Assembly (NCBI RefSeq): GCF_014333425.1
Contig: NZ_JACRYT010000004.1
Location: 62,001 to 126,000 of the forward strand
Length of the DNA: 64,000 bases
Direction: 5' to 3'
Source of the DNA: Zhenpiania hominis
GTDB taxonomy: Bacteria > Bacillota > Clostridia > Peptostreptococcales > Anaerovoracaceae
The notes below the pieces were generated by a model. That model was not told the origin of the DNA. It ran no database searches and saw nothing but the letters and a program-made list of their open reading frames with translations. The translations under genes were made by a program, and so were the position numbers. Positions 29,836 through 38,521 of this stretch are shown here, piece by piece. Positions within the stretch are counted from its first letter, which is position 1. Each line of letters opens with the position of its first letter.

Positions 29836-30614
29836 AGCTGGAATTGAGAAATCTTGCCTGCGGGTACAGCGAGGAAAAGGAGATACTGGAGCAGATTAAT
29901 TTTGAAGTCAATACAGGCGAGATTTGCTGTCTGCTGGGACCCAACGGAGTCGGTAAAACGACGCTCTTTAAAACGATTTTAAAGCTTTTAAAGCCTTTGG
30001 GCGGCGAAGTGCGGATTGACGGCGAGGATATTGCTCGCTGGTCACCTGCCCGGCTGGCGAAGCACCTGGCTTATGTGTCCCAGTTTCATGTACCGCCGTT
30101 TCCTTATTATGTGAAGGATGTGGTATTACTGGGACGGATGAACAGCGTTGGCTATTTCGGCCAACCGAAAAAACAGGATTATCAGATTGCCGAGCAGGCC
30201 ATGGAAGATATGGGTGTTCGCCATCTCAGGGACGAAGTCTATACTGACATTTCCGGAGGAGAGCGCCAGCTTGTAATGATTGCGAGGGCCCTGGCTCAGG
30301 AACCGGACATGTTAGTGCTGGACGAACCGACAGCGAGCCTCGATTATGGCAATATGATTCGTGTCATGCGGCAAATTGTGAAGTTAAAGGAAAAGGGGTA
30401 CGGCGTCATTATGACAACACATAGTCCGGATCAGGCGTTTATGTGCCGCTCAAAGGTGGCGCTCCTCCAGAGAAGCGCGCCGGTTAAATTCGGTGACGCA
30501 ATGGAGATTATTACTAGAAAAAATTTGAAGGAAGCATATAAAGTTGATGTAAAAATTATTCAGTTTGTAGATGAAAACGGGCAAAGAGTGCGCATGTGCG
30601 CACCGACATTTTAA
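29832..30614 (+). CDS. FecE-type ABC transporter ATP-binding protein
   Basis: This 260-residue ATPase powers the permease pair. Walker A is GPNGVGKTTL, the signature ISGGERQLVMIARAL, Walker B MLVLDEPTASLD, and the switch His is in MTTHSPDQ. The ATG at 29832 overlaps the permease stop, and the frame open further upstream (from 29589) is inside the permease gene and not real. With the preceding three genes it forms a complete importer. Confidence 0.95.
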   Translation: MKLELRNLACGYSEEKEILEQINFEVNTGEICCLLGPNGVGKTTLFKTILKLLKPLGGEVRIDGEDIARWSPARLAKHLAYVSQFHVPPFPYYVKDVVLLGRMNSVGYFGQPKKQDYQIAEQAMEDMGVRHLRDEVYTDISGGERQLVMIARALAQEPDMLVLDEPTASLDYGNMIRVMRQIVKLKEKGYGVIMTTHSPDQAFMCRSKVALLQRSAPVKFGDAMEIITRKNLKEAYKVDVKIIQFVDENGQRVRMCAPTF

Positions 30615-30637
30615 TGCGGGAGGAAGAAAAGGAAAAA

Positions 30638-31645
30638 ATGAATGTACAAACAAGATTAAGCGAGCAGGAGTTAGTGAGAGACGCCAGGCAGATTGCCGGT
30701 GTAGTGGCAAATATTGAGACTGTCATCATCGGTAAGCGAAGCGTTGTGGAGCTGGTCGTTCTGTCTCTGATTGCGGGAGGACATGTACTGATTGAGGACG
30801 TTCCCGGCGTGGGCAAGACCAGTCTGGTATCCGCCCTTTCCAAATCGATCGCCTGCCATTTTAAGAGAATTCAGTTTACACCGGATATCATGCCGTCAGA
30901 TGTAACCGGATTTTCTATTTTCAATCAGAAGACACGAGAATTTGAATTTCGTCCGGGCGCGGTGATCAGTAATATCGTGTTGGCGGACGAGATCAACCGT
31001 GCTTCTGCCAAGACTCAGTCCAGTCTTCTGGAAGTCATGGAAGAACGGCAGATCACGGTAGATTCCAAAACATATAAACTACAGGAACCTTTTATGGTTC
31101 TGGCTACCCAGAATCCACTGGAATCCTATGGGACCTACCCTCTTCCGGAAGCGCAGATCGACCGTTTCCTTATTAAAGTATCCATCGGATATCCTTCTTT
31201 CGATGAGGAAGTGAAAGTCGTGGCAATGGGGAAAAAAGCAAAGCAGGCAATTAAAGCTGTCATCTCGGGGCAGGATGTGGTCCGGCTGAAGCAGGATGCA
31301 GAACGGGTTTATGTGGACCCTATGGTGGTGCGTTATATTGTGGAAATTGTAACATCTACAAGAACCCATCCGGATATTCAGCTGGGGAGCAGTCCCCGTG
31401 GATGCATTGCCCTTTACAACCTGTGCAGGGCGTATGCCATGTACAAAGGAAGAAATTATGTGATTCCAGACGATGTAAAATACCTGGCTCCTTATGTCAT
31501 CTGCCACAGAGTGGCCCTTTCCCATGAGGCAAAGATCGCGGGAAAAACATCCCAGATGATTTTGGACGATATTTTAAACAGTGTAGTCGTTCCAGTAGGA
31601 GAGTCTACCGGTGCGGGAGTCCAACTGAAGCAGGCAATCAAATGA
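30638..31645 (+). CDS. MoxR-family AAA+ ATPase
   Basis: MoxR ATPases act as chaperone-like factors and are usually encoded with DUF58 and transglutaminase-like membrane proteins, as here. Walker A is DVPGVGKTSL, Walker B VLADEINRAS, and the sensor/arginine region GTYPLPEAQIDRFL. The length is 335 residues from ATG 30638; an in-frame ATG at 30614 is the alternative. It follows the ATPase gene by 23 bases and overlaps the DUF58 gene by 4, so it is part of the same operon. Its client is not known; the neighbouring exported proteins are candidates. Confidence 0.9.
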   Translation: MNVQTRLSEQELVRDARQIAGVVANIETVIIGKRSVVELVVLSLIAGGHVLIEDVPGVGKTSLVSALSKSIACHFKRIQFTPDIMPSDVTGFSIFNQKTREFEFRPGAVISNIVLADEINRASAKTQSSLLEVMEERQITVDSKTYKLQEPFMVLATQNPLESYGTYPLPEAQIDRFLIKVSIGYPSFDEEVKVVAMGKKAKQAIKAVISGQDVVRLKQDAERVYVDPMVVRYIVEIVTSTRTHPDIQLGSSPRGCIALYNLCRAYAMYKGRNYVIPDDVKYLAPYVICHRVALSHEAKIAGKTSQMILDDILNSVVVPVGESTGAGVQLKQAIK

Positions 31646-32919
31646 AGAAAAAGAAGATAGGAATAAAACGCTTCCGCCTGAATCTGAAAAAGGAACAGAA
31701 AAAGCGAATTCTTCTGGTGCTGTTTTGTGTCATGGCTCTGGTCGTTCTGGTTATACCGGCTGTTTTTCTCAATTCGATTTTCGGTTACCTGCCGGTAATT
31801 GTCGCCCTTTTGATGGTGGCTGCTTCCTATGGCTATCTGCAGGTTTTGAAGCGGTCACTGAGCTATGACGAACTATCGGATTTATCCAACTGCCAGAGAG
31901 GGACCAGCGTCGATTTTACCGTAAAGCTGAAGAACAAGTCGCCATTGATTTTTACAAGGCTGAAGCCCAGCTTTTACATTTCCGATTTGTTTGGAGCAGA
32001 CGATACCGTTACGGAAGAGGTGATAACCTTAGCTCCCTTTGAAGAACGGAATTTCTCTTTTTCCGTGCGTTTTGATCATATCGGAAGCTACAGCGCGGGT
32101 CTGAAAAAAATACAGATTTTCGATTTGCTGGGACTTTTCTCCCATACCATTGAAAACAAAAATGACTATCAGGTGAATGTCAAGCCAAAGATTTTCGATG
32201 TGGCAAGTCTGAAAATTTCTAATTCCGCGCTTACGGAAAGCGAGAAGATGATTGTGCCGACTGTCATTGATGGGAGCGATTATGCGGGAGTCAGAGAATA
32301 TGTATGGGGCGACCCGATCAAAACGATCCATTGGAAGCTGTCCGCCAGAACAGAGACCTATATGACAAAACAATTTGAAAGCTATGGCACCGTAGGGCTT
32401 TCCATTATACTGGACTTTTATTCGCCGTCCTATGACAGGGAAACCCTCATGTCCATTTTTGATAGTATTGTGGAAATCGGGCTTTCGGTAGCGGACTATG
32501 CGAAAGAAACCGGGCTTGAATATGAACTTGTTTATAATAGCCGCCATGGGGAAAAGAAGAAATTCAGCGCCGGTTATATTACAGATCTGATGGAGCTGAT
32601 CGGTGATATGCCAAAGATCAGTGTCGCTGAAAAAGGCGAGCGAAAAGCTTTGGATCTGCTGCGGGAAGAAGGAAACGCCAGATACTCCCATGGGAATATC
32701 GCATTCTGCAGCGCCAATATTACCGAGGAAATGACCAATGTGCTGCTAGAACTGAAAAACAGGAAGAAAAATCCGATTTTGTTTGCCATTGTACCGGATT
32801 CTATGCGTGATGAGGAGAGGGATAAATTCCTGCGGCCTCTGAGAATTCTGGACAATGCCAAAATTGTCTTTTATATTCTATCCTCGGCAAAGGAACTGGG
32901 CGGAGGTGAAAAAATATGA
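31642..32919 (+). CDS. DUF58 domain protein, membrane-anchored
   Basis: This 425-residue protein has two closely spaced membrane helices near residues 24-65, then an extracytoplasmic or cytoplasmic beta-rich region and the DUF58 core with the family motif REYVWGDPIKTIHWKLSART. A von Willebrand A-like fold is expected for the C-terminal part (LSIILDFYSP). DUF58 proteins are standard partners of MoxR ATPases. It overlaps both neighbours by 4 bases, showing tight coupling. Molecular function is not established. Confidence 0.88.
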   Translation: MKKKKIGIKRFRLNLKKEQKKRILLVLFCVMALVVLVIPAVFLNSIFGYLPVIVALLMVAASYGYLQVLKRSLSYDELSDLSNCQRGTSVDFTVKLKNKSPLIFTRLKPSFYISDLFGADDTVTEEVITLAPFEERNFSFSVRFDHIGSYSAGLKKIQIFDLLGLFSHTIENKNDYQVNVKPKIFDVASLKISNSALTESEKMIVPTVIDGSDYAGVREYVWGDPIKTIHWKLSARTETYMTKQFESYGTVGLSIILDFYSPSYDRETLMSIFDSIVEIGLSVADYAKETGLEYELVYNSRHGEKKKFSAGYITDLMELIGDMPKISVAEKGERKALDLLREEGNARYSHGNIAFCSANITEEMTNVLLELKNRKKNPILFAIVPDSMRDEERDKFLRPLRILDNAKIVFYILSSAKELGGGEKI

Positions 32920-34247
32920 GTTTTACCCGCTACTTGCGATATTCGGTATGGGAATATATTTTTTGCGCGGTGATGTGCTGCTGTGTGAACCGGACGATTT
33001 TCAGCGGATTTTATATATCGGATAATCTGCAGGATAATTATGTGCTGCTGATCGGGATGTCCTGTGCGCTGTGTGCCCTGCTCTTTGCGGGGAGCTACAA
33101 TCGCAGGAGCGTGCTTATCGCGGCAGGCGCGTTTGTGGTGATGGCCGTTGCTTTTCTGATCATTGCCAGGCAGAGCAGCGGAGGGGCAAATATTTTCCAC
33201 GATCAGGAAGGCAATCCATACCTGTACTTTATTATTTCTGTGATTGCGACTGTCATTGTGTTCCTGCTTACCAGAACCAGGACAGGGACTGCGGCCCTTT
33301 TTATAGCAGGGGCGTTCACACTGGCGATGATCCAGTTTTTATACAGGAGCAATCATCTGATTGCACTGTTTCTGTTTATTCTGGCTTGCGGCGCCATGCT
33401 GCTGTACAAGAATTACTATAAAAGTGTTTTGGAATCGCAGACCGTGAGAACCGCTTTTGGCAGGATGTTTATATTCTCCATTGCCTTGTGTCTGGTGCTG
33501 ACCCTGCTGGGAACCGGAATTTTTTACGGAATTGCTAAAGCCTTCGATCCACAGGCCAGGGAATTGAAGCTGATTACCAAATATATGGCTTTGGAAACTT
33601 TGCAGAAAGTGGGAATCGCGGACTTAAGCGCCTTGCCGGATTATGATAAGACGACGAAAAACACCAGCGATCAGGAGCGCAAGGCGAAAGAAGAGAAGGA
33701 AAAGAAAGAGGAACAAGCTGAGGGAAACAACCAGAAACGGGAAGTGCAGAATAAGGATCAGAAAGATCCCAACCGCTTGGACAGCCGTGAAGATCCGGCT
33801 TTCAATGTGGTGAACTATTTAAAGAAAACCCATTTATGGGTGCTGTTCCCGATTTTGCTGCTCCTTCTTATCGCGGGAGCGATTTTCGCCAAAATCTGGT
33901 CCAGAAAGCGCTGGATGCAGAAGCTGGAACCGGAAAATAACCGGATTAAAGTGGTGGAAATGTATCAGTATTATATGAAACGGCTGCGGCGCATGAAGAT
34001 CCGCAAAGCGCCGGAGGATACGCTGTTCCAGTTTGTGGAGAAAGCCGGAAGCCCGCTTCAGCATTTTACCGCCGGAGATACGGATTTCCGAAAACTGACG
34101 GCTCTTTACGTCCGCGCCAGTTATGGTAAGGAGGACATCAGTGATTCGGAGTTTCAGAGTTATTTGAACTTTTATCAGGTATTTTATAAGAACTGCCGGC
34201 AGTACCTGGGAAGGTTTAAATATATACTAAAGTTTTTCTATTTATAA
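32916..34247 (+). CDS. Multi-pass membrane protein with DUF4129-like C-terminus (TgpA-like without catalytic core)
   Basis: About seven membrane helices fill residues 15-205, followed by an outside region of about 80 residues rich in Lys/Glu/Asn/Gln, another helix near 305-325 and a cytoplasmic tail. The tail carries the DUF4129-type sequence LTALYVRASYGKEDIS. This is the architecture of TgpA-type proteins that accompany MoxR-DUF58, but I see no transglutaminase Cys-His-Asp core. It is the third gene of the MoxR-DUF58 set and lies 16 bases before a secreted protein gene. Confidence 0.75.
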   Translation: MSFTRYLRYSVWEYIFCAVMCCCVNRTIFSGFYISDNLQDNYVLLIGMSCALCALLFAGSYNRRSVLIAAGAFVVMAVAFLIIARQSSGGANIFHDQEGNPYLYFIISVIATVIVFLLTRTRTGTAALFIAGAFTLAMIQFLYRSNHLIALFLFILACGAMLLYKNYYKSVLESQTVRTAFGRMFIFSIALCLVLTLLGTGIFYGIAKAFDPQARELKLITKYMALETLQKVGIADLSALPDYDKTTKNTSDQERKAKEEKEKKEEQAEGNNQKREVQNKDQKDPNRLDSREDPAFNVVNYLKKTHLWVLFPILLLLLIAGAIFAKIWSRKRWMQKLEPENNRIKVVEMYQYYMKRLRRMKIRKAPEDTLFQFVEKAGSPLQHFTAGDTDFRKLTALYVRASYGKEDISDSEFQSYLNFYQVFYKNCRQYLGRFKYILKFFYL

Positions 34248-34263
34248 CGGAAAGGAGAAAAAA

Positions 34264-36336
34264 ATGAATCTCGTACATACATCGAGAAAAAAAGTGTTGG
34301 CGCTGGTTGTAGCGGTTGCCATGCTGGCAACGCTGATTACGCCGCTTTCCGCGAGCGCGTATACCATCGATGACAGCTTAGTGCCGACGGAACCAATGGA
34401 GGTAGATAATAATATTATCAAAATAGGCGCTCATGCGGCAGCAACGACAGCCGTGCATTATCTGGGCGGAAATCTGGTGACCGAAAGAGGATCGGATTTT
34501 GATAAAGAAGGTGGCGCATATGGAGAGGGTGAAAACTCAGCAGGCTTATCAGCTGCCCAAAAACTGGAAAACGCAAAATCCGGACTGAATTTGACGATCT
34601 TCGGGTCCAAATTGACATCCAATCCGGATCCCTATCTGTGGAACTATTTTTATAATCTTTATGCTGATGCAAATAATAAAGAAAAATCGAACGATGCTGT
34701 ATATCTGATTCCGCAGCAAATGGGACCAACTTCTGCAGATACAACGATTATTGAGGAGCTGGGGACATCCTATACCCTGGATCGGAGACCGGAAATCCTC
34801 TATGGCATTGGAAACGATACTCAAAATTATAACAGCCTGATTGAAGATATTCGGGCGAAGGATGCAAAAGAAGGCGATGCGAACTATAATCCGATTCAGG
34901 TGCAGGCAAAATCCGGATCTATTGTAAATCAGACGGAAACGATGTATGATTTGGCGAAAGCCATGAACCAAGTGGAAGGAAAGCATGGAAGATACGGCGA
35001 TCCGATGGAAATCGCGAAAAAGTATGAACGCCTGCAGAAGGGGCTCCAGCTTTATGTAATGAGCAAGATTGCATCCGGTGAGATTCAGAAAAAGAAGGTT
35101 GCGGTAATCGACGCTGCTGGTTCTGGTACAGAAGGGCTGAATAACCGATATGCAGCTTTTACAAGTGACGTTTCCCAGGGAACCGCAGATTCACAGAGAG
35201 CTGCGGAATATGCAGAAAATGTGTCTGACAATCTGGTAAATGTGCTGAACGTTAAAGATGAAGGCAGTGAAGGCGCCCCTGTTTATTATCTGACTGCGGA
35301 ACAGTTAAAACAGGCGGATGTGATTATCACAATTGGTCAGCGTAATACACCGACTACAGAAGAGGGAATGACGGAGAAGCTGAGGGCAGATGGCTGGACG
35401 GATGAGGATCTGAAAGATGTTTCCTTTTTCACGACTGCACCTGATGGAATCTTTGGAATTGTCATGAACTCAGTAGAAAATGTTATGGGAATACCGGTAA
35501 TACTGGGTTCGCTGTATCCGGAAACAGTCAATATGTATCATGGAGCTATGTATATCTATGAGAACTTCTGGCACACAGATAGCGCAAACCTTAACGCGTT
35601 GATTAACGCTAACTTCAACGAAACAGGCGTGGATGTTCCACAGGGAGTAACGGCAGCTGGTTATGACAGTAATAAAATTGAACAGATGGTGGACGAAGGC
35701 TTCGCATACTACAGCGCTCATGCTTCTTCCATCAAGCAGACCAATCCAAAACTGGTTCCGACTGAAAACCTTGGAATCAAGGAAGCGGAAACTCCGACAA
35801 CTCCAACTAAAACTTCCATCCGCAATGCGACTATCACAGGAGTCCCATCTAAAGCCAGCGCTTACACCGGAAAGCGGAAAAAGCCAAATGTAAAGGTAGT
35901 TCTGGGAGCAAAGACGCTGAGAAACGGAACAGACTATAAGGTAACTTACTCCAATAATTTGAGACCGGGAAGAGCGACCATTACAGTAACAGGAATCGGG
36001 AATTACACGGATACAAAGAAAGCTTACTTTAACATTTCACCGAAAAAGGCGAGCATGAAAAAGACAAAGGTGAAGAAGAACAGACGCCTGACGGTGACTT
36101 GGAAACGTCAGACTATGGCGACCGGCTATCAGGTAGTAGTGGGAACCAACAGAGCGACCACAAAGAATAGAAAAGTGATTAATGTTACCAGAAATAAGAC
36201 CACTTCCAAAACCTTCAAAAAGCTGAAGAGAGGTAAGAGATACTATGTAAAGGTAAGAGCTTACAAAAAGATTAACGGCAAGAAGGTTTATGGAGCATAC
36301 AGCAAGGTTAAAAAATCAGCGAAGATTAAGCGGTAA
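34264..36336 (+). CDS. Secreted binding protein-like protein with Ig-like and FN3-like C-terminal domains
   Basis: A signal peptide (residues 1-32, ending PLSASA) directs export; there is no lipobox. Residues about 40-510 have the pattern of a class III binding protein: TMYDLAKAMNQVEGKHG, a long helix, KKKVAVIDAAG, ADVIITIG, then VILGSLYPETVNMYHGA. Residues about 520-590 (AYTGKRKKPNVKVVLG and TDYKVTYSNN) look like an Ig-like repeat, and 595-690 like a fibronectin III domain. Both are very Lys/Arg-rich, suggesting wall attachment by charge. It is the last gene of the riboswitch-led operon. I do not recognise a named family for the whole protein. Confidence 0.7.
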   Translation: MNLVHTSRKKVLALVVAVAMLATLITPLSASAYTIDDSLVPTEPMEVDNNIIKIGAHAAATTAVHYLGGNLVTERGSDFDKEGGAYGEGENSAGLSAAQKLENAKSGLNLTIFGSKLTSNPDPYLWNYFYNLYADANNKEKSNDAVYLIPQQMGPTSADTTIIEELGTSYTLDRRPEILYGIGNDTQNYNSLIEDIRAKDAKEGDANYNPIQVQAKSGSIVNQTETMYDLAKAMNQVEGKHGRYGDPMEIAKKYERLQKGLQLYVMSKIASGEIQKKKVAVIDAAGSGTEGLNNRYAAFTSDVSQGTADSQRAAEYAENVSDNLVNVLNVKDEGSEGAPVYYLTAEQLKQADVIITIGQRNTPTTEEGMTEKLRADGWTDEDLKDVSFFTTAPDGIFGIVMNSVENVMGIPVILGSLYPETVNMYHGAMYIYENFWHTDSANLNALINANFNETGVDVPQGVTAAGYDSNKIEQMVDEGFAYYSAHASSIKQTNPKLVPTENLGIKEAETPTTPTKTSIRNATITGVPSKASAYTGKRKKPNVKVVLGAKTLRNGTDYKVTYSNNLRPGRATITVTGIGNYTDTKKAYFNISPKKASMKKTKVKKNRRLTVTWKRQTMATGYQVVVGTNRATTKNRKVINVTRNKTTSKTFKKLKRGKRYYVKVRAYKKINGKKVYGAYSKVKKSAKIKR

Positions 36337-36389
36337 GTTGTAACAATTTGATAAGATAAACAGCAAAGTTAGTCCGGCAGAGCTGTGTG

Positions 36390-36434
36390 AGGGCTGCAGC
36401 AACAGGAAATATAATCAGTTGCCGCAGCCCTTTT
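36390..36434 (+). terminator. Rho-independent terminator of the transporter operon
   Basis: A 14-bp stem with one A-C mismatch (36390-36403 with 36418-36431) is followed by TTTTG. It separates the secreted protein gene from moeA. Confidence 0.85.
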
Positions 36435-36466
36435 GTTCGATTTAGAATGGAAAAGAGAGGTAACTT

Positions 36467-37648
36467 ATGGACTTCAGCAAACTAAAAAAACGAAACGAAG
36501 CAATGGATTTATTACTGGAAAACTGGGCGCCGCGGCCGGAGACAGAATTTGTGGAACTGGACGACGCGGAGGGATACGTGCTTGCGGAAAACCAATATGC
36601 TGCTTTTTCCATCCCAGTTGTACGGGCGTCAGGAATGGATGGAATCGCGGTGCGATACGATGATTTCTCGGAGGGAATTCCGGATACATCAGGCTGGATA
36701 GAAGGAAGGGAATATGTACGCGCGGATACGGGAGACGACTTTGACGACGCCTATGACACGGTTATTCCCATCGAACGGGTCACGATATTGGAGCAGGGCG
36801 GACTTTCTCTGGATGCGGATGTGAAAATTGAGAAAGGGATGCATGTTCTGGGAAAGGGCTCTATGTTGTGGGAAGGTCAGCTTCTGGCAGAAAAGGGTAC
36901 GCGGCTTCAGGGAAGACATTTAGCAGCCCTGGCATCCGGCGGCGTGTGTCAGGTCCCGGTGATACGCAAGCCCAGGGTTGGTTTTATTCCTACAGGAAGC
37001 GAGCTGATTCCCGCGGGAACAACGCCGCGGCGAGGACAGAATATTGACAGTAACAGCATTTTAGCAAAATCCATGCTGCGGGAAATGGGAGCGGAGCCGA
37101 TCTGTTATCCCATTGTGAAGGACCGCCAGGACGAGTTGTCCCAGGCTCTGGACAAGGCCCTTTCCGAATGTGACATTGTGATTATCAACGCGGGCTCTTC
37201 CAAAGGGAAAGAAGATTTCAACACAAGACTGTTGCGCTCTAAAGGAAAGCTGCTGTGTCACGGAGTCGCCGCGGTTCCGGGACGGCCGATGGGCGTAGCA
37301 GTGATTGAGGGAAAAGCGGTGATTAATATACCGGGTCCGTCTATGGCCGCTTTTTACGGATTGGATTGGATGATACGTGGCATCGTTTGCAGATGGTTGG
37401 GTATCCCTCTTCCAAAGCGTCCGGTGGTTCAGGCGGAACTTTTAGAAGACCTTCCGGCGCCGCCCTTTTTGGAGCGACTGGTCTTTATAGAACTGAGTGA
37501 AAAGGACGGAACGTATTTTGCGAAGTCTCATGAGCGCGGTGAAAAAGGAAGGCGGCACGCTATGTCGTCAGACGGAATATTTGTGTCCTCGCTGGGAAAA
37601 GGAGGTCTGAAAAAAGGCGAGATCATCGAAGTGGAATGGCTGGATTAG
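36467..37648 (+). CDS. moeA: MoeA-like molybdopterin molybdenumtransferase
   Basis: MoeA inserts molybdate (or tungstate) into adenylylated molybdopterin. The 393-residue protein keeps the family layout: RASGMDGIAVRYDDF near residue 45, then a MogA-like domain with FIPTGSEL and NIDSNS, and a C-terminal beta-barrel. The molybdate-site motifs deviate: NAGSSKGKEDF stands where most have GGxSxGxxD, and NIPGPSMAAFYGLDW where LPGNPVA is usual. It lies 130 bases after the operon terminator, and its position next to the riboswitch-controlled transporter supports a metal cofactor theme. Confidence 0.88.
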   Translation: MDFSKLKKRNEAMDLLLENWAPRPETEFVELDDAEGYVLAENQYAAFSIPVVRASGMDGIAVRYDDFSEGIPDTSGWIEGREYVRADTGDDFDDAYDTVIPIERVTILEQGGLSLDADVKIEKGMHVLGKGSMLWEGQLLAEKGTRLQGRHLAALASGGVCQVPVIRKPRVGFIPTGSELIPAGTTPRRGQNIDSNSILAKSMLREMGAEPICYPIVKDRQDELSQALDKALSECDIVIINAGSSKGKEDFNTRLLRSKGKLLCHGVAAVPGRPMGVAVIEGKAVINIPGPSMAAFYGLDWMIRGIVCRWLGIPLPKRPVVQAELLEDLPAPPFLERLVFIELSEKDGTYFAKSHERGEKGRRHAMSSDGIFVSSLGKGGLKKGEIIEVEWLD

Positions 37649-37876
37649 CGCAGATGAAAGAGCGCCGCGCGAACAAATCCCTGAAAGTTTGAACCCAAGG
37701 ACGCGCCCCGCGACCAAACCGTTAAAAAGCAATCGAAAATTGCGTTTTTTAGCGAAAGTTTGGGAATAATCTTTTGAAATTCTTTCTTTTTTGAGGAATT
37801 TGACCATTATATTCAAACATATAGAAAAATATGGATATCAATCGCAACCAAATATTCAAGACTTGAGAAATGTTCG

Positions 37877-37903
37877 CGCCCCGCACCGACGGGGCGTCTT
37901 TTA
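37877..37903 (+). terminator. Rho-independent terminator downstream of moeA
   Basis: CGCCCCG (37877-37883) pairs with CGGGGCG (37890-37896), followed by TCTTTTA. It reads on the plus strand, 230 bases after moeA and just before the convergent amidase gene. Confidence 0.75.
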
Positions 37904-37917
37904 TTCGATTATTTTAT

Positions 37918-38448
37918 TTACAGGTGCAGGAATTCCACAAGCGAAAGGGCCAGGGCCTGCGCGATTTCTTCGGTATGACGAACCAGCCATTGGGCGTCTT
38001 CTTCGTTGTCATGGTAGGCTAATTCCGCGAGAATTGCGGGGGATTTTGTCTTTTTTAACTCTGCGAGAGACGCGTTTGGGATGACGGCTACCAGAGCGGG
38101 AGTTGGATAGATTTTTTTTAGGTTCTCCGCGAAATGCTTTGCGGCTTTTTCCCCCTGAGAGCTTCCCGCGAAGTAATAGATATCTGGTCCCTGAATAAGC
38201 CCGGATAGATTCTCAGGCGCTGAGTTGGAATGGAGAGCGAGATGAAGATCCGGATTTTCCGCGTTGGAACGGGCGATAATCTGCGGCAGGGTATCATAGG
38301 GGCTGTTTCTCGCAAAGGAAATACCCTTTTCACGCAGCAAGGGAGCCATAGCGTCAGCGATGCGATTCATATGGTATTCTTCGTTTCCGGCGCCGGACAC
38401 ATAGATATGATGATCCTGTAGGGAGGGGCTGAGGTACACGCTGGGCAT
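37918..38448 (-). CDS. N-acetylmuramoyl-L-alanine amidase (Amidase_3 type), short
   Basis: This 176-residue protein has the Amidase_3 zinc peptidoglycan hydrolase fold in the clostridial variant that starts MPSVYLSPSLQD. Likely metal or catalytic residues are the Glu pair in GAGNEEYHMNRIAD, the His in LHLALHSNS, and the Glu in ILAELAYHDNEEDA. No signal peptide is visible, so it may act in the mother cell or during sporulation, or leave by another route. The start is set at 38448 because AGGAGG precedes that ATG; a longer frame upstream has no ribosome site. It follows the kinase gene on the same strand. Confidence 0.8.
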   Translation of the reverse strand: MPSVYLSPSLQDHHIYVSGAGNEEYHMNRIADAMAPLLREKGISFARNSPYDTLPQIIARSNAENPDLHLALHSNSAPENLSGLIQGPDIYYFAGSSQGEKAAKHFAENLKKIYPTPALVAVIPNASLAELKKTKSPAILAELAYHDNEEDAQWLVRHTEEIAQALALSLVEFLHL

Positions 38449-38521
38449 GAGAGGAATCCTCCTTTTTTCTTTTAAATTATGCATGGAAGGGCAGAAAGGT
38501 GTTTCGCCGCGAAACAGCAGT

